A stretch of DNA of 64,000 nt. It comes from Candidatus Accumulibacter conexus (GTDB taxonomy: Bacteria > Pseudomonadota > Gammaproteobacteria > Burkholderiales > Rhodocyclaceae). This document shows, one piece after another, positions 15,001 to 21,136 of this stretch (its first letter is position 1; each line of letters begins with the position of its first letter). The DNA lies in NCBI GenBank assembly GCA_017592775.1, contig JAGFNJ010000008.1, positions 48,464-112,463 of the forward strand, in the 5' to 3' direction. The position numbers and the translations under genes are program-made. A model generated the notes under the pieces. It made no database searches. It saw only the letters and a program-made list of their open reading frames with translations, and was not told where the DNA came from.

Positions 15001-18000
15001 ACAGCATTACCGGCTACAGCATCGACTGGGGCGACGGCACGGTGGAGAACCTCACGCCTGCGCAATGGGCGGCTGCGTCCGGCAGCTTCAGCCACAGCTA
15101 TGCCGACGGCGCCGCCACCCCCACCATCACGGTCAGCGCCACGGACGAGGACGGTACGCACACCCTGGGCAGCAAGTCGCTCACGGTCAACAACGTGGCG
15201 CCGGCGATCGCCCTGACGGGCAACGCCAGCGTCGATGAAGGTGCGAGCTACACGCTGACGCTCGGTACGGTGAGCGATCCAGGCACGGATACGGTGAGCA
15301 GCTACATCGTGCACTGGGGTGACGGCAGCAGTGACAGCTACGGCAGTGCCGGCGATGTCACCCACACCTACGCCGACGGTGCGGCCACGCCGACGATCAC
15401 GGTCGACCTGGTGGACGAGGACGGCACGCACCTGACGGCCGGCAGCCTGGCGCTCAGCGTGCTCGACGTGACGCCGACGGCGAACGTCAGCGGCGCGGGC
15501 AGCGTCGCCGAGGGCAGTGCCTACGCCCTGAGCGTCGGCCCGGTCAATGATCCGGGTGCCGACAGCATTACCGGCTACAGCATCGACTGGGGCGACGGCA
15601 CGGTGGAGAACCTCACGCCTGCGCAATGGGCGGCTGCGTCCGGCAGCTTCAGCCACAGCTATGCCGACGGCGCCGCCACCCCCACCATCACGGTCAGCGC
15701 CACGGACGAGGACGGTACGCACACCCTGGGCAGCAAGTCGCTCACGGTCAACAACGTGGCGCCGGCGATCGCCCTGACGGGCAACGCCAGCGTCGATGAA
15801 GGTGCGAGCTACACGCTGACGCTCGGTACGGTGAGCGATCCAGGCACGGATACGGTGAGCAGCTACATCGTGCACTGGGGTGACGGCAGCAGTGACAGCT
15901 ACGGCAGTGCCGGCGATGTCACCCACACCTACGCCGACGGTGCGGCCACGCCGACGATCACGGTCGACCTGGTGGACGAGGATGGCACGCACCTCGCCGC
16001 CGGCAGCCTGGCGGTCAGCGTGCTCGACGTGGCGCCGACCATTGCCGTGAGCGGTGCCGCGAATGCGATCGAGGATACCGCCTACACCCTCAACCTGGGT
16101 GGCGTGAGCGATCCGGGTGCCGACACGGTGAGCAGCTACCTCGTGCACTGGGGTGACGGCACCTCCGATGTCTACGGCAATGCCGGCGACGTCACCCACA
16201 TCTATGCCGATCCGGGCAATTACACCATCAGCGTGGACCTGTTGGACGAAGACGGCACCCACAGCAACGCCGGCAGCCAGGCCGTAACGGTCAATGCGGC
16301 CTCCGCCACCGTGTTCCTTGAGGCGGGCACCGACGCCAGCATCGCGGAGGGCAGCACCTTCACCCGCAGCATCGCCTTCAGCGATGGCAATGACGACGGT
16401 GCGCCGGGCTGGAGCTACAGCATCGACTACGGCGACGGCACAACGGCCAGTGGCACCACCCTGGTCAAGAACGTGGGCCTGAACCATCAGTATGCCGATG
16501 GCGACGCCAACCACACGGTGATGGTGACGCTGACCGACGAGGCCGGCGAGACCGCCAGCGACAGCTTCCTGGTGGCGGTGAACGACGTCGCACCGGGCAT
16601 CGCCCTGACTGGCGCGGCGAGCGTCGACGAAGGCGCCGCCTACACCCTCAACCTCGGCGCCGTCAGCGATCCGGGGACGGATACGGTGACGGGCTACAGC
16701 ATCGACTGGGGTGATGGCACGGTGACGGCGGGCAGCGCGGGCGACAACGCCCACGTCTACGCCGACGGCGCCAACGCCTACACCATCCAGGTGTCGGTGA
16801 CCGACGAAGACGGCACACACCTCGCGGGCAGCAAGGCCATCACCGTCGACAACGTCGCGCCGGGCATCGCCCTGACGGGCGCGGCGAGCGTCGACGAAGG
16901 CGCCAGCTACACCCTCAACCTCGGCGCGGTGAGCGATCCGGGCACGGATACGGTGACGGGCTACAGCATCGACTGGGGTGATGGCACGGTGACGGCGGGC
17001 AGCGCGGGCGACAACGCCCACGTCTACGCCGACGGCGCCAACGCCTACACCATCCAGGTGTCGGTGACCGACGAAGACGGCACGCACCTCGCGGGCAGCA
17101 AGGCCGTCACCGTCGACAACGTCGCGCCGGGCATCGCCCTGACGGGCGCGGCGAGCGTCGACGAAGGCGCCAGCTACACCCTCAACCTCGGCGCGGTGAG
17201 CGATCCGGGCACGGACACGGTGACGAGCTACAGCATCGACTGGGGTGACGGCACGGTGACGGCGGGCAGCGCGGGCGACAACGCCCACGTCTACGCCGAC
17301 GGCGCCAACGCCTACACCATCCAGGTGTCGGTGACCGACGAAGACGGCACGCACGTGGCCGGCAGCAAGGCCATCACCGTCGACAACGTCGCGCCGATCG
17401 TCGCCCTCGCGGGAGCCGCCAACGTGGTCGAGGACACGGCCTACACCCTCACCCTGGGTGCGGTGAGCGATCCGGGCAGCGACACGGTGAGCAGCTACGT
17501 CGTGAACTGGGGTGATGGCAGCTCCGATACCTATGGCAGCGCCGGCGATGTCACCCATATCTACGCCGATCCGGGCAACTACACCATCAGCGTCGATCTG
17601 GTGGACGAAGACGGCACCCATGCCAGTGCCGGCAGCCAGCCGGTGACAGTCGATGCCGCGTCGGCGACCCTGAGCGTCAATGCGGGCCCCGATGCCACAC
17701 TGGGCGAGGGGGACACCTTCACCCGCAGCATCGCCTTCAGCGATGGCAATGACGACGGTGCGCCGGGCTGGAGCTACAGCATCGACTACGGCGACGGCAC
17801 AACGGCCAGTGGCAGCACCCTGGCCAAGAACGTGGACCTGAACCATCAATATGCCGATGGCGACGCCAACCACACGGTGACGGTGACGCTGACCGACGAA
17901 GCCGGCGAGACCGCCAGCGACAGCTTCCTGGTGGCGGTGAACGACGTCGCGCCGGGCATCGCCCTGACGGGCGGGGCGAGCGTCGACGAAGGCGCCGCCT

Positions 18001-19991
18001 ACACCCTCAACCTCGGCGCCGTCAGCGATCCGGGCACGGACACGGTGACGAGCTACAGCATCGACTGGGGTGACGGCACGGTGACGGCGGGCAGCGCGGG
18101 CGACAACGCCCACGTCTACGCCGACGGCGCCAACGCCTACACCATCCAGGTGTCGGTGACCGACGAGGACGGCACGCACCTCGCCGGCAGCAAGGCCGTC
18201 ACGGTGAACGACGTTGCACCGGGCATCGCCCTGACGGGCGCGGCGAGCGTCGACGAAGGCGCCGCCTACACCCTCAACCTGGGTGCGGTGAGCGATCCGG
18301 GCGCGGACACGGTGAGCAGCTACGCCGTGAACTGGGGTGACGGCAGCAGCGACACCTACAGCAGTGCCGGCGACGTCACCCACGTCTACGCCGATGGCGC
18401 CGCCACCGCCACGATCACGGTGGACCTGGTGGACGAAGACGGCACGCACGCCAACGCCGGCAGCAAGTCCATCACGGTCAACAACGTGGCGCCCACCATC
18501 GCACTTGCCGGCGCGGCCAGCGTCGTCGAGGACACGGCCTACCTCCTCACCCTGGGCGCGGTCACCGACCCCGGAGCCGACACGGTGACGGAGTACGTCG
18601 TAGACTGGGGTGACGGGACATCCGACACCTACGGCAGTGCCGGCGATGTCGCCCACACCTACGCCGATCCGGGCAGCTATGTCATCCGTGTCGACCTGGC
18701 GGACGAGGACGGCAGCCACACCAACGCCGGCGGCAAGGGCGTGACGGTCGATGCCGCTGCCGCCTCGCTGTTCCTGGAGGCCGGCGCCGATGCCACGCTG
18801 AACGAGGGTGACACCTTCACCCGTACCATCGCCTTCAGCGACGGGGCAGACAACGGCACGCCGGGCTGGGGCTACAGCATCGACTACGGCGACGGCAGCG
18901 CGCCGGTCACCGGCACGACACCTGTCCGGAGTCTCGATCTCAGCCACCAGTACGCCGATGGTCACGCCAGCTACAACGTGACGGTGACCCTCACCGACGC
19001 AGCGGGAGAGACGGCCAGCGACGGCTTCCAGGTGACCGCCAACGACGTCGCGCCGGTGATCGCCCTCAGCGGTGCGCCGAGCGTCGCCGAGGACACCGCC
19101 TACACCCTCAACCTGGGGGCGGTGAGCGATCCGGGAGTCGATACCGCCAGCAGCTACATCGTTCACTGGGGTGACGGCAGCAACAGCGTCCATCTGGCGC
19201 AGGGGGCGGTCACCCACACCTACGCCAACCCCGGAAGCTACGCGATCTCGGTCGATGTCGCCGATGAGGACGGACTGCACCCGTCTGCCGGCGCACTGGC
19301 GGTGCAGGTCAACCCGGTGATCGGGATCGGCAACGCCGTGGCACGTCTGACGAGCGCTGCACCCGACGCCTGGGTGACGGCGTGGAGTGCGGCTTCCGTC
19401 ACGCTCCGGCACAAGGCCGACTGGGACAATGCGGGCGAGAACTGGTCTGCGGTCAAGCTGCAGAATGGCAGTCCTTCGACGCTCGCAGGAACCGACGTCT
19501 ACCTCGGCGACCTCGGCGTCAGCGGTCAGACCGCGCCCACCAGCGTCATCAGGCAGGAGATCGACGGCAGCGAGGGTCTGAACTTCCTGCTGGCCCAGGA
19601 CGCATCACGCGCGACGCTCGATCTGTCGTACCTGAACATCAACGACGACGGTCTGGCCGGTGCGGTCGAGGCGGGACGGGTGCAGGCCTTCGACAGCCAG
19701 GGGAATCTCGTTGCCGAGGTGATCTTCCGTGGGGGCAGTACGGCCGGGACGCAGGAACTCACCATCAGTGCGGCCGCTGGTTTCCGCTCGCTGGTACTCA
19801 CCACCGGCGCTTACGACGGAGCGAACTTCGTCGACGGAGCCTACGTCGATGCGGCTGGCGACTTCGCGTCGGCTCCCTTCGCCAGCGGCGGCAAGCTGCA
19901 CGGAAGTGAGTTCCTCGTCGATGCCGTCGAGTTCGAACTGGTCCCGCTGGTTGGCATCGGCGGCTCTTCCACCTTCGACCTGATCAGCTAG
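3..19991 (+). CDS. Giant repeat surface/secreted protein, 5' partial (propeller-like blocks plus PKD domains)
   Basis: The frame is open from the window edge to a TAG at 19989-19991, at least 6,662 residues; the true start lies upstream. Nucleotides 296-12225 hold seven blocks, each with seven repeats of a roughly 50-residue motif (GGFVVxW...DGSxxGVYxQRYDxxG), as expected of seven-bladed beta-propellers. They alternate with about eight modules of roughly 160 residues carrying DSDSANFxGGR and VSDGDGG. A cadherin-like module (about 12230-12560) follows, then about 24 PKD-like domains (YxIDWGDGT...HxYADG...VxDEDGTH) to about 19320. A unique C-terminal domain of about 220 residues ends in a short hydrophobic tail (FDLIS), compatible with an uncleaved type I secretion signal; there is no PEP-CTERM tail and no clear RTX nonapeptide array. 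The likely role is a cell-surface or matrix adhesin, for example in biofilm or floc formation. Architecture is read directly; secretion route and role are inferred. Confidence 0.85.
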   Translation: MHEGDTPGRIGVSGTTVSFGGTAIGTISGGVNGANLIIDLNANASVDAVEQLIQRLGYGNGSGNPAASREVGIRVSDGDGGSTFGGIVSINVTRELDGTPAAYGEQQVNTYTYDHQHNPEVAKLAGGGYVVVWTSRSQDSASDSDGIYAQRYNASGVAVGPEFRVPTLTGSSQEYAHVAGLSDGGFVITWQDNAGHDGSSWGVFGQRFDVNGVAQGAQFALSSYTSNDQYHDAVSAYAGGFAAVWSSYNPADGGYHDIHLRRFNNDGTALDGTQLLVSTTPGNPAQQQSGHQFLPDIATLSDGDLLVVWRDDNGNDGSSHGVYGRRFDVGTGTFGDSFLVNTRTDDAQYEARVAALSDGGYVVVWRENNQDGSGSAVMAQRYAANDAKVGIAIRVNEYTTGSQYEPDVIGLSSGGFVVSFFNDYYGPDGTSANVYIREYDAAGNPVDGDRIVNTFTANNQHQPAMADLGQGNYVVVWRSDYQDGSNSGIYQQLYGDTTELPRSANPELADFTGTVSFDENAVNAGLQVIDSAVNLIDSDSANFNGGRLDLYYLTGQAAEDQLGVVHQGTGAGQIGVSGQTVSFGGVAIGTISGGANGANLRIDFSSNAATPDAVEALIQRLGYQNADSSPNASRTLGLRVSDGDGGTSQPNVLTINVSAQLDGTPKAHGEERINTHVPNNQSEAAVAALTGGGYVVAWTSDGQDGSSGGIFAQRFNASGVAVGPEWQVNSVTAGSQSYGHVAGLSDGGFVITWQDDSNHDGSGWGVFGQRYDAGGVAQGSQFLVNSLTTSTQYHDTLTAYSGGFATAWSSYNPAEGGYHDIFLQRWDNAGNKVGGELLVSTDPGSAASQPGYQYLPDIAALSDGDLLLVWRDDNGNDGSSHGVYARRFDVATQSFGDTFLVNTGNTSGAQYEPRVAALSDGGYVIVWRDDNQDGSSAAVIGQRYDASGAAVGSQFRVNENTAGGQYQPEVIGLSTGGFVVSFYNDSWGSQGTYSDVYVREYDAAGNPVDGDRQINDPASNHYWSGQSQPALADLGNGNYVAVWTSDGLQDGSGNGIYQQLFGDLAELARQANPDLADFTGTVTFDENAVNAGLQVIDAAVSLVDSDSANFNGGRLDLYYLTGQAAEDQLGVVHQGNAAGQVGVSGSTVSYGNVVIGTISGGANGSSLRIDFTSNAATAEAVEALIQRLGYANTDSSPNASRSLGLRVSDGDGGASQANVLTINVTPQLDGTPAAHGEEQVNTYTADSQQSSNVAKLAGGGYVVTWISYGQDGSSWGIHAQRFNASGVAVGPEFKVNSLTGGEQSWPHVAGLSNGGFLITWQDNNGHDGSGWGVYGQRYDATGAAAGSQFLVNAHTDSTQYHDSVVAYTGGFATVWSSYGNSGGSGHDIYLQRWDDAGNRVLTGGQNEVRISTDPGSSTAQGGNQYLPEVAAQANGNLFVVWTDEGGNDGAGYGVYGRFYNAGSGTFGDPVVVNTTASGSQSYGASGDFEPNVAALSDGGFVVVWPSDSNDGSGWGVMGQRFDASGNKMGGEFRVNENPASNQYQTDVIGLSTGGFVVGFYHDGSGPDGTYYDAYIREFDAAGNPVDGDRKVNTFNGYNYYQGEPALADLGNGNFVVTWASQYQDSGSSYGIYQQLFGDPAELPRQANPVLDDVIATRTLGTAQAATPQIIDADAWVSDSDSANFDGGSLWVYFTSGQLALDVLAVNDEGTGALQIGVSGSNISYGGTVIGTLAGGSAGAPLVISFNASATPEAVRHLVENITYRYDDLTAPIGSRTVAFRLFDGDGGASAPASTTISIEASAPPAALGLSGLDGSVTLSEATAQLGTVVDENVDVTQGADAITTLTVSYAGGSERPEDQLSIRHQGSGAGQVGVSGFDISYEGTVIGTVNAADTGANGDNLVVDFNGSATAQAVERVIENLRYQTSSDGPLASRTIQVQVTDAASATTTQAMAINITAEDEGVQPLFGDEQVNTYEPGDQYFPRVVGLEGPNAGSYVVVWQSPNEDGSGNGVFAQRYNAQGVQVGTEFQANTYASNDQTAPMVASLANGGFLIVWRSEGQDGSSGGVYAQRYGADGAPAGGEFRVSTVTAYDQTHPTAVGLVDGSFVIAWADQYRDTSSYGSYAQRYAADGTPIGTEFELNSYLPGEQYLPYLATLKDDSSTVGTDESGFIAVWESNGQDGSGWGVYAQRFDLTGTKVGSELLVNTATSGSQTNPDVAVLANGHIVVVWVDQAIGDIRGQLYTAAGVTIGGEFTVSSSDFNSDYGQWPHVTALQSGGFVVSWDGYSSPSDSGYGVYAQEFDANGDKVDGPFSLNGNTANNQHYPDIAALTGNNFVAVWMSNYQESDGNSSHGIFQKVFGTPGSITRQASPELIDLDNSVSFNENVVNAAAQLLDPGVRVVDADSANFDGGRVHVSVITGYGAAQAFDPVAFQQDHFSIRNQGSGAGQVGFNSGTGVVTYAGTAIGSIISNGQNGADLVLQFNANASAEAVEAVIENLTYRNSASNPTASRQVSVVVSDGDGGQSAPRVMTINVAAETDGAVALLNQEQRVNTYTAGDQIEPIIAALQGGNSGQYVVVWESSGQDSSGYGVFGQRYDVNGSAIGPEFQVNTHTPSDQHGNSLLGAAGLSTGGFVVAWDSYDQDGSLYGVYAQRYGTDGQPVGSEFLVNTATWHHQFQAQVLGLNGGAFVIAYTDYQNADGDSYGVRVQHYDVNGVAQGAPFTVNAHVSGNQSFPQLARLNDGGYVVVWHSEGQDGSNWSVQARLMNADGTARSGEFQVNSYTPDNQSNPDVAVLSNGDFVVSWVSNNAGLGGWSIMAQRYTAAGVKIGGEVLVNDGASAPSNGDTYSRIAALDNGGYVITWSDYPGISDHEAMAQQFDAAGNKVDAPLMLNHYTSSTQYRPDIAGLTGGRWAAAWQSYDQDGDQYYGIYQNLFGPAGSLTKSAAPVISDLTNSISVLENAANQAAGVLIDPAVSVSDSDSANFSGGRLTVSVISGYNSLGSDLAQNLPLQDHFSVRNQGSGAGQVGFNAGTGVVSYGGVAIGAIVSGFNGQNGVDLVIEFNPQASAEAVEAVIENLSYRNNSSDPVPGRLVSVTVSDGDGSTSAPRTVQINVTAEADGAIPLFNAEQVNTYTTSTQSAPAMAKLAGGGYVTLWQSNGQDGWDYGIFGQRFAADGTRVGNEFRVSDYTPYNQTEAAVAGLTDGGFVAVFRGQYRDAAGDGVIGQRFDANGVKVGSEFLVNTSSGGTQYQPAITALADGGFAVAWYSDGERDGQYYDVFFQRYDAAGQAVGSETRANTSAGYEDTYQSEPAIIQLAGGDILMAWRGEQQDGSSSGVYAQRFSASTGAKLGSEFQLNTYTNDYQYDPKITATANGFVAVWTSRGQDSSYDGIYARLFNNDGSPASNEFRVNDTYYNWQNTPEVATLANGGFVVTWYDNSNGNRILAQQYDALGNRVDGELQLNGPGTSSDQSPAVVALSNGNFAVSWWGYYDASDSGIFQRLVGNPADFPRQAAPQIIDLVSSVTYMENLINDTPQLIDAGVGLVDPDSANFDGGRLDVSYVTPYGNPNQFDIPGINAQDQLGIRNEGTGVGQIGVSGNSVTYNDGTGAVVIGSIVSDGVNGKPLTVVFNANATPDAAEALIENLTYANPLSNPEPSRTVSLSLSDGDGGVTTPRAITINITAQPDGASLYGAEKVVNSTIGGTQENPSIAHLDNGNYVVVWTDTSGQDGSSQGVFARVYDSNDHPLAPEFQVNTTTASTQWQPSVVALQGGGFAVAWSGYNQIGSTSYDVVGRTFDNTGTATSTEFVINNPAATYANYDQSQPALAALQSGGFVALWYANYDQADNTWAEIWGQHFTSAGVRSGDVFKVNTSTGFQANSQDSPQAATLADGRYVVVWRSNDQDGSSAGVYGQRFNADGTMDGAEFRANTYTANGQYQQDVAALNDGGYVVVWGSDSNQDTSGWGVYGQRYDSSGNAVGGEFRVNYTVSGTQYVPAVAALANGGFVVSWTNGDEILFQQYDAAGRKVDSEQLVNPTANYEYSNDSDLVGTPDGGFILTWGGYNHGNGSYDVFLQRYSNQAPQVQDVSVVGPEDAPIILSDDLFASGFFDAEGQTLAAIKIITLPASGVLKLDGVDVTAGQVISVADLAADRLTYQGNLNFHGPDEFRWNGSDGNVFATTSVFTRITVNNVNDGPALEAGVDQTANEGANFSHTIAIGDPDPTDVHLVTVSWVGSGGQSGGYQFTTGSGNPSIGLTLPDDGIYTVTVTANDQQGQANSIETDSFTVTVDNVAPTLPYLSGNNTVEQGQVYTLDLSGPNNWGPVSDPGTDTVTEYRIDWGDGTAVQIIAAASLPPNGEVTHTYAAPGTPTIRVAVVDEDGAHADAGTKAITVAPPAEVIVVDAGADASVNEGALFSRSISFTDPADQDPAGRNVTVDWGDGSGTQNVRIATGQTSFDIQHVFADNRTTPYTVTVTVDDDGFQSDADSFDVTVNNVAPSLSLGGNGSTPEGAVYTLALGSVVDPGNDSVTSHVVHWGDGNTQTFLPGDLLPNREVQHVYNDGDVSGTSRTITVDLVDEDGTHTSVASKSVTVTNVAPGVPLSGADAVNEGSAYVLNVGAAVDPGVDTPTLYRIDWGDGSPTTDFTPTNYANLLAAGGDVSHTYADGAASGTPRTIVMQVLDEDGAHNAGSKSITVNNVTPAIALTGNASVDEGASYTLTLGTVSDPGTDAVSSYIVHWGDGSSDTYGSAGNVTHTYADGAATPTITVDLVDEDGTHLAAGSLALSVLDVAPTANVSGADSVAEGSAYALSVGPVNDPGADSITGYSIDWGDGTVENLTLAQWAAASGSFSHSYADGAATPTITVSATDEDGTHALGSKSLTVNNVAPAIALTGNASVDEGASYTLTLGTVSDPGTDAVSSYIVHWGDGSSDTYGSAGNVTHTYADGAATSTITVDLVDEDGTHLTAGSLALSVLDVAPTANVSGADSVAEGSAYALSVGPVNDPGADSITGYSIDWGDGTVENLTPAQWAAASGSFSHSYADGAATPTITVSATDEDGTHTLGSKSLTVNNVAPAIALTGNASVDEGASYTLTLGTVSDPGTDTVSSYIVHWGDGSSDSYGSAGDVTHTYADGAATPTITVDLVDEDGTHLTAGSLALSVLDVTPTANVSGAGSVAEGSAYALSVGPVNDPGADSITGYSIDWGDGTVENLTPAQWAAASGSFSHSYADGAATPTITVSATDEDGTHTLGSKSLTVNNVAPAIALTGNASVDEGASYTLTLGTVSDPGTDTVSSYIVHWGDGSSDSYGSAGDVTHTYADGAATPTITVDLVDEDGTHLAAGSLAVSVLDVAPTIAVSGAANAIEDTAYTLNLGGVSDPGADTVSSYLVHWGDGTSDVYGNAGDVTHIYADPGNYTISVDLLDEDGTHSNAGSQAVTVNAASATVFLEAGTDASIAEGSTFTRSIAFSDGNDDGAPGWSYSIDYGDGTTASGTTLVKNVGLNHQYADGDANHTVMVTLTDEAGETASDSFLVAVNDVAPGIALTGAASVDEGAAYTLNLGAVSDPGTDTVTGYSIDWGDGTVTAGSAGDNAHVYADGANAYTIQVSVTDEDGTHLAGSKAITVDNVAPGIALTGAASVDEGASYTLNLGAVSDPGTDTVTGYSIDWGDGTVTAGSAGDNAHVYADGANAYTIQVSVTDEDGTHLAGSKAVTVDNVAPGIALTGAASVDEGASYTLNLGAVSDPGTDTVTSYSIDWGDGTVTAGSAGDNAHVYADGANAYTIQVSVTDEDGTHVAGSKAITVDNVAPIVALAGAANVVEDTAYTLTLGAVSDPGSDTVSSYVVNWGDGSSDTYGSAGDVTHIYADPGNYTISVDLVDEDGTHASAGSQPVTVDAASATLSVNAGPDATLGEGDTFTRSIAFSDGNDDGAPGWSYSIDYGDGTTASGSTLAKNVDLNHQYADGDANHTVTVTLTDEAGETASDSFLVAVNDVAPGIALTGGASVDEGAAYTLNLGAVSDPGTDTVTSYSIDWGDGTVTAGSAGDNAHVYADGANAYTIQVSVTDEDGTHLAGSKAVTVNDVAPGIALTGAASVDEGAAYTLNLGAVSDPGADTVSSYAVNWGDGSSDTYSSAGDVTHVYADGAATATITVDLVDEDGTHANAGSKSITVNNVAPTIALAGAASVVEDTAYLLTLGAVTDPGADTVTEYVVDWGDGTSDTYGSAGDVAHTYADPGSYVIRVDLADEDGSHTNAGGKGVTVDAAAASLFLEAGADATLNEGDTFTRTIAFSDGADNGTPGWGYSIDYGDGSAPVTGTTPVRSLDLSHQYADGHASYNVTVTLTDAAGETASDGFQVTANDVAPVIALSGAPSVAEDTAYTLNLGAVSDPGVDTASSYIVHWGDGSNSVHLAQGAVTHTYANPGSYAISVDVADEDGLHPSAGALAVQVNPVIGIGNAVARLTSAAPDAWVTAWSAASVTLRHKADWDNAGENWSAVKLQNGSPSTLAGTDVYLGDLGVSGQTAPTSVIRQEIDGSEGLNFLLAQDASRATLDLSYLNINDDGLAGAVEAGRVQAFDSQGNLVAEVIFRGGSTAGTQELTISAAAGFRSLVLTTGAYDGANFVDGAYVDAAGDFASAPFASGGKLHGSEFLVDAVEFELVPLVGIGGSSTFDLIS
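296..12225 (+). repeat. Super-repeat of propeller-like blocks and linker modules, period about 1.7 kb
   Basis: Within the giant gene, propeller-like blocks lie at about 296-1500, 1990-3195, 3690-4920, 5895-7085, 7625-8805, 9350-10510 and 11050-12225. Each has seven copies of the W...DGS...G.Y.QRYD motif. Linker modules with the DSDSANF signature separate them; two linkers sit back to back at about 4935-5880. Copies have diverged more than the downstream PKD repeats, so this part is an older expansion. Confidence 0.75.
14082..16038 (+). repeat. Tandem 561-bp repeat (PKD pair), 3.5 copies
   Basis: The same sequence recurs at 14082, 14643, 15204 and 15765, exactly 561 bp (187 codons) apart. Each unit encodes two PKD domains, one with AIALTGNASVDEGASYTL and one with TANVSGADSVAEGSAYAL. 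The fourth copy has only the first domain. Near-identity at the DNA level, including synonymous positions, indicates recent duplication or gene conversion, and this stretch is prone to copy-number change and assembly collapse. Confidence 0.9.
16595..17395 (+). repeat. Tandem 267-bp repeat (single PKD), 3 copies, with 2 more downstream
   Basis: Units start at 16595, 16862 and 17129 (period 267 bp, 89 codons) and encode GIALTGAASVDEGAxYTL-type PKD domains. Two further copies start at 17954 and 18221. The non-identical neighbouring domain with FTRSIAFSDGNDDGAPGW occurs at 16359 and again at 17718, an offset of 1,359 bp. The same offset separates the copies at 16595 and 17954, so a larger segment was duplicated on top of the tandem array. 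Confidence 0.88.
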
Positions 19992-20045
19992 AGGAGTTGC
20001 CCAGCCATGCGTTTCTCATCCATTACCCGACAGGAAGGAAGTCCC

Positions 20046-20714
20046 ATGAAGTTGCTCCACTCCCATCTGCACAGGGCGCTCATCGGGGTGGCGCTGGCCA
20101 CCGTTCTTGGGGGTGCCCCTCAGGCGGCCGAGATTTTTTCGCAAGCGAAGGTGAACGGCGGCATGGCGCTCGATGGCGTCTACTCGACCACGGGCGACTT
20201 CGGTTTCCAGAATGCGGAACGCTACTCCCTGTCCGCCGCATCGACCTGGACGGGCCTGCGCTGGTGGGGTACCGACGCGGACGAGAGTCTCTTCGTCGTG
20301 CGCCTGTTCGCCGATCCATCGACCGACGTGACGGCACCCGAAATCCGGACCGTCTCTGGCGCGGTGGTGAAGACCGCCGAAGTGGGGGTCAGCGACGATG
20401 CAGCGAATGCGATCTTTCGCTACGAGATGACCCTGTCGTCGCCTGAAGCGCTCGGCGCTGGTTCAGGCTACGTCTCGGTCTTCCTCGATTCCGACAGCGA
20501 CTTCTGGTACTGGCTCGAGGGCAGCCGAGGCGATGGGGTCAGCCTGTTCCGCGGCGTCGAGGGCGATTCCTGGCAGCAGGGCGCGCCCGACCTCTCCCTC
20601 GAGCTGATCGGTCAGCAACAGCCGGGGCAGCTTCCGGAACCCGCTGTTCCGGCCTTGGCTCTGCTGGCCGCGGCCGCCGTGGCGCGTCGCCGCGGGCCTT
20701 CCGGCGGATGGTGA
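20046..20714 (+). CDS. PEP-CTERM sorting domain protein
   Basis: Encodes 222 residues. The chosen ATG has an AGGAAGG ribosome-binding site about 8 bases upstream; an ATG at 20007 has none. The N-terminus (MKLLHSHLHRALIGVALATV...GAPQAAE) is a signal peptide with an AxA-type cleavage site. The C-terminus has a PEP motif (LPEPAVPA), a short hydrophobic helix and an RRR stretch, the tripartite PEP-CTERM signal processed by an exosortase/XrtA-type system in exopolysaccharide-producing bacteria. The central domain (WWGTDADESLFVVRLFAD...) is beta-rich and not recognised. The gene starts 54 bp after the giant gene on the same strand and may be co-transcribed, which suggests a joint role in the extracellular matrix. 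No exosortase gene lies in the window. Confidence 0.8.
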   Translation: MKLLHSHLHRALIGVALATVLGGAPQAAEIFSQAKVNGGMALDGVYSTTGDFGFQNAERYSLSAASTWTGLRWWGTDADESLFVVRLFADPSTDVTAPEIRTVSGAVVKTAEVGVSDDAANAIFRYEMTLSSPEALGAGSGYVSVFLDSDSDFWYWLEGSRGDGVSLFRGVEGDSWQQGAPDLSLELIGQQQPGQLPEPAVPALALLAAAAVARRRGPSGGW

Positions 20715-21136
20715 CCGGCTGACCGCTGGCCGGCGGTCGTCCCTGGCACGCCCGCGTGCCGGCGGACACCGCCGGCCTGCAGCAGCAGCGCAGCGACGGT
20801 CTGGACGCCAGGTGGGTCCGGCGTCGAGGCCCGCGCTGCGTTGTTCAGGAGTGGCCTGCGCTTCCGGTGTTGCGCTGCGCCGACGTTCCACCGCGGTCGG
20901 CGTGCCGGGTGGCGGGTGAGCGCCCGGCAGGCCGAGCCGGGACTAAGCGAAAGTCGCTGCTGCCGGAGGAAGGCGGCCGAGCCGACTGCCGCAGCCGGTC
21001 CGCTGCGCTGGCGATGGCGGGGCAGGAGCGCTTCGCCTGCCGCGCATCGGCAAGCTCCTGCCCGGCAGCCGGGTGGGATGAATTTCCTGGCTCATTCGTT
21101 GTCTGCCCCCACTCACTCCTTTCGCGGAACGATGCC
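20715..21136. other. 422-bp non-coding gap with two GC stem-loops
   Basis: No convincing gene. Just after the PEP-CTERM gene stop there are two inverted repeats: GACCGC-N6-GCGGTC (20721-20738) and GGCACGC-CC-GCGTGCC (20745-20760). Neither is followed by a T-run, so termination here is only possible. The rest is GC-rich with no clear promoter. Confidence 0.5.

Noticed and set aside
14082-16038. Possible CRISPR-like or satellite array
   Set aside because: The repeat unit is 561 bp, in frame and coding for PKD domains; there are no spacers.
11346-19412. An 8-kb open frame on the reverse strand opposite the giant gene
   Set aside because: The product is repetitive in step with the sense PKD repeats, arginine/valine-rich and has no domain; it follows from GC-rich repeated codons in the sense gene.
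20756-21136. N-terminal extension of the MAPEG protein
   Set aside because: No ribosome-binding site, no similarity to the family, and the family start corresponds to ATG 21137.
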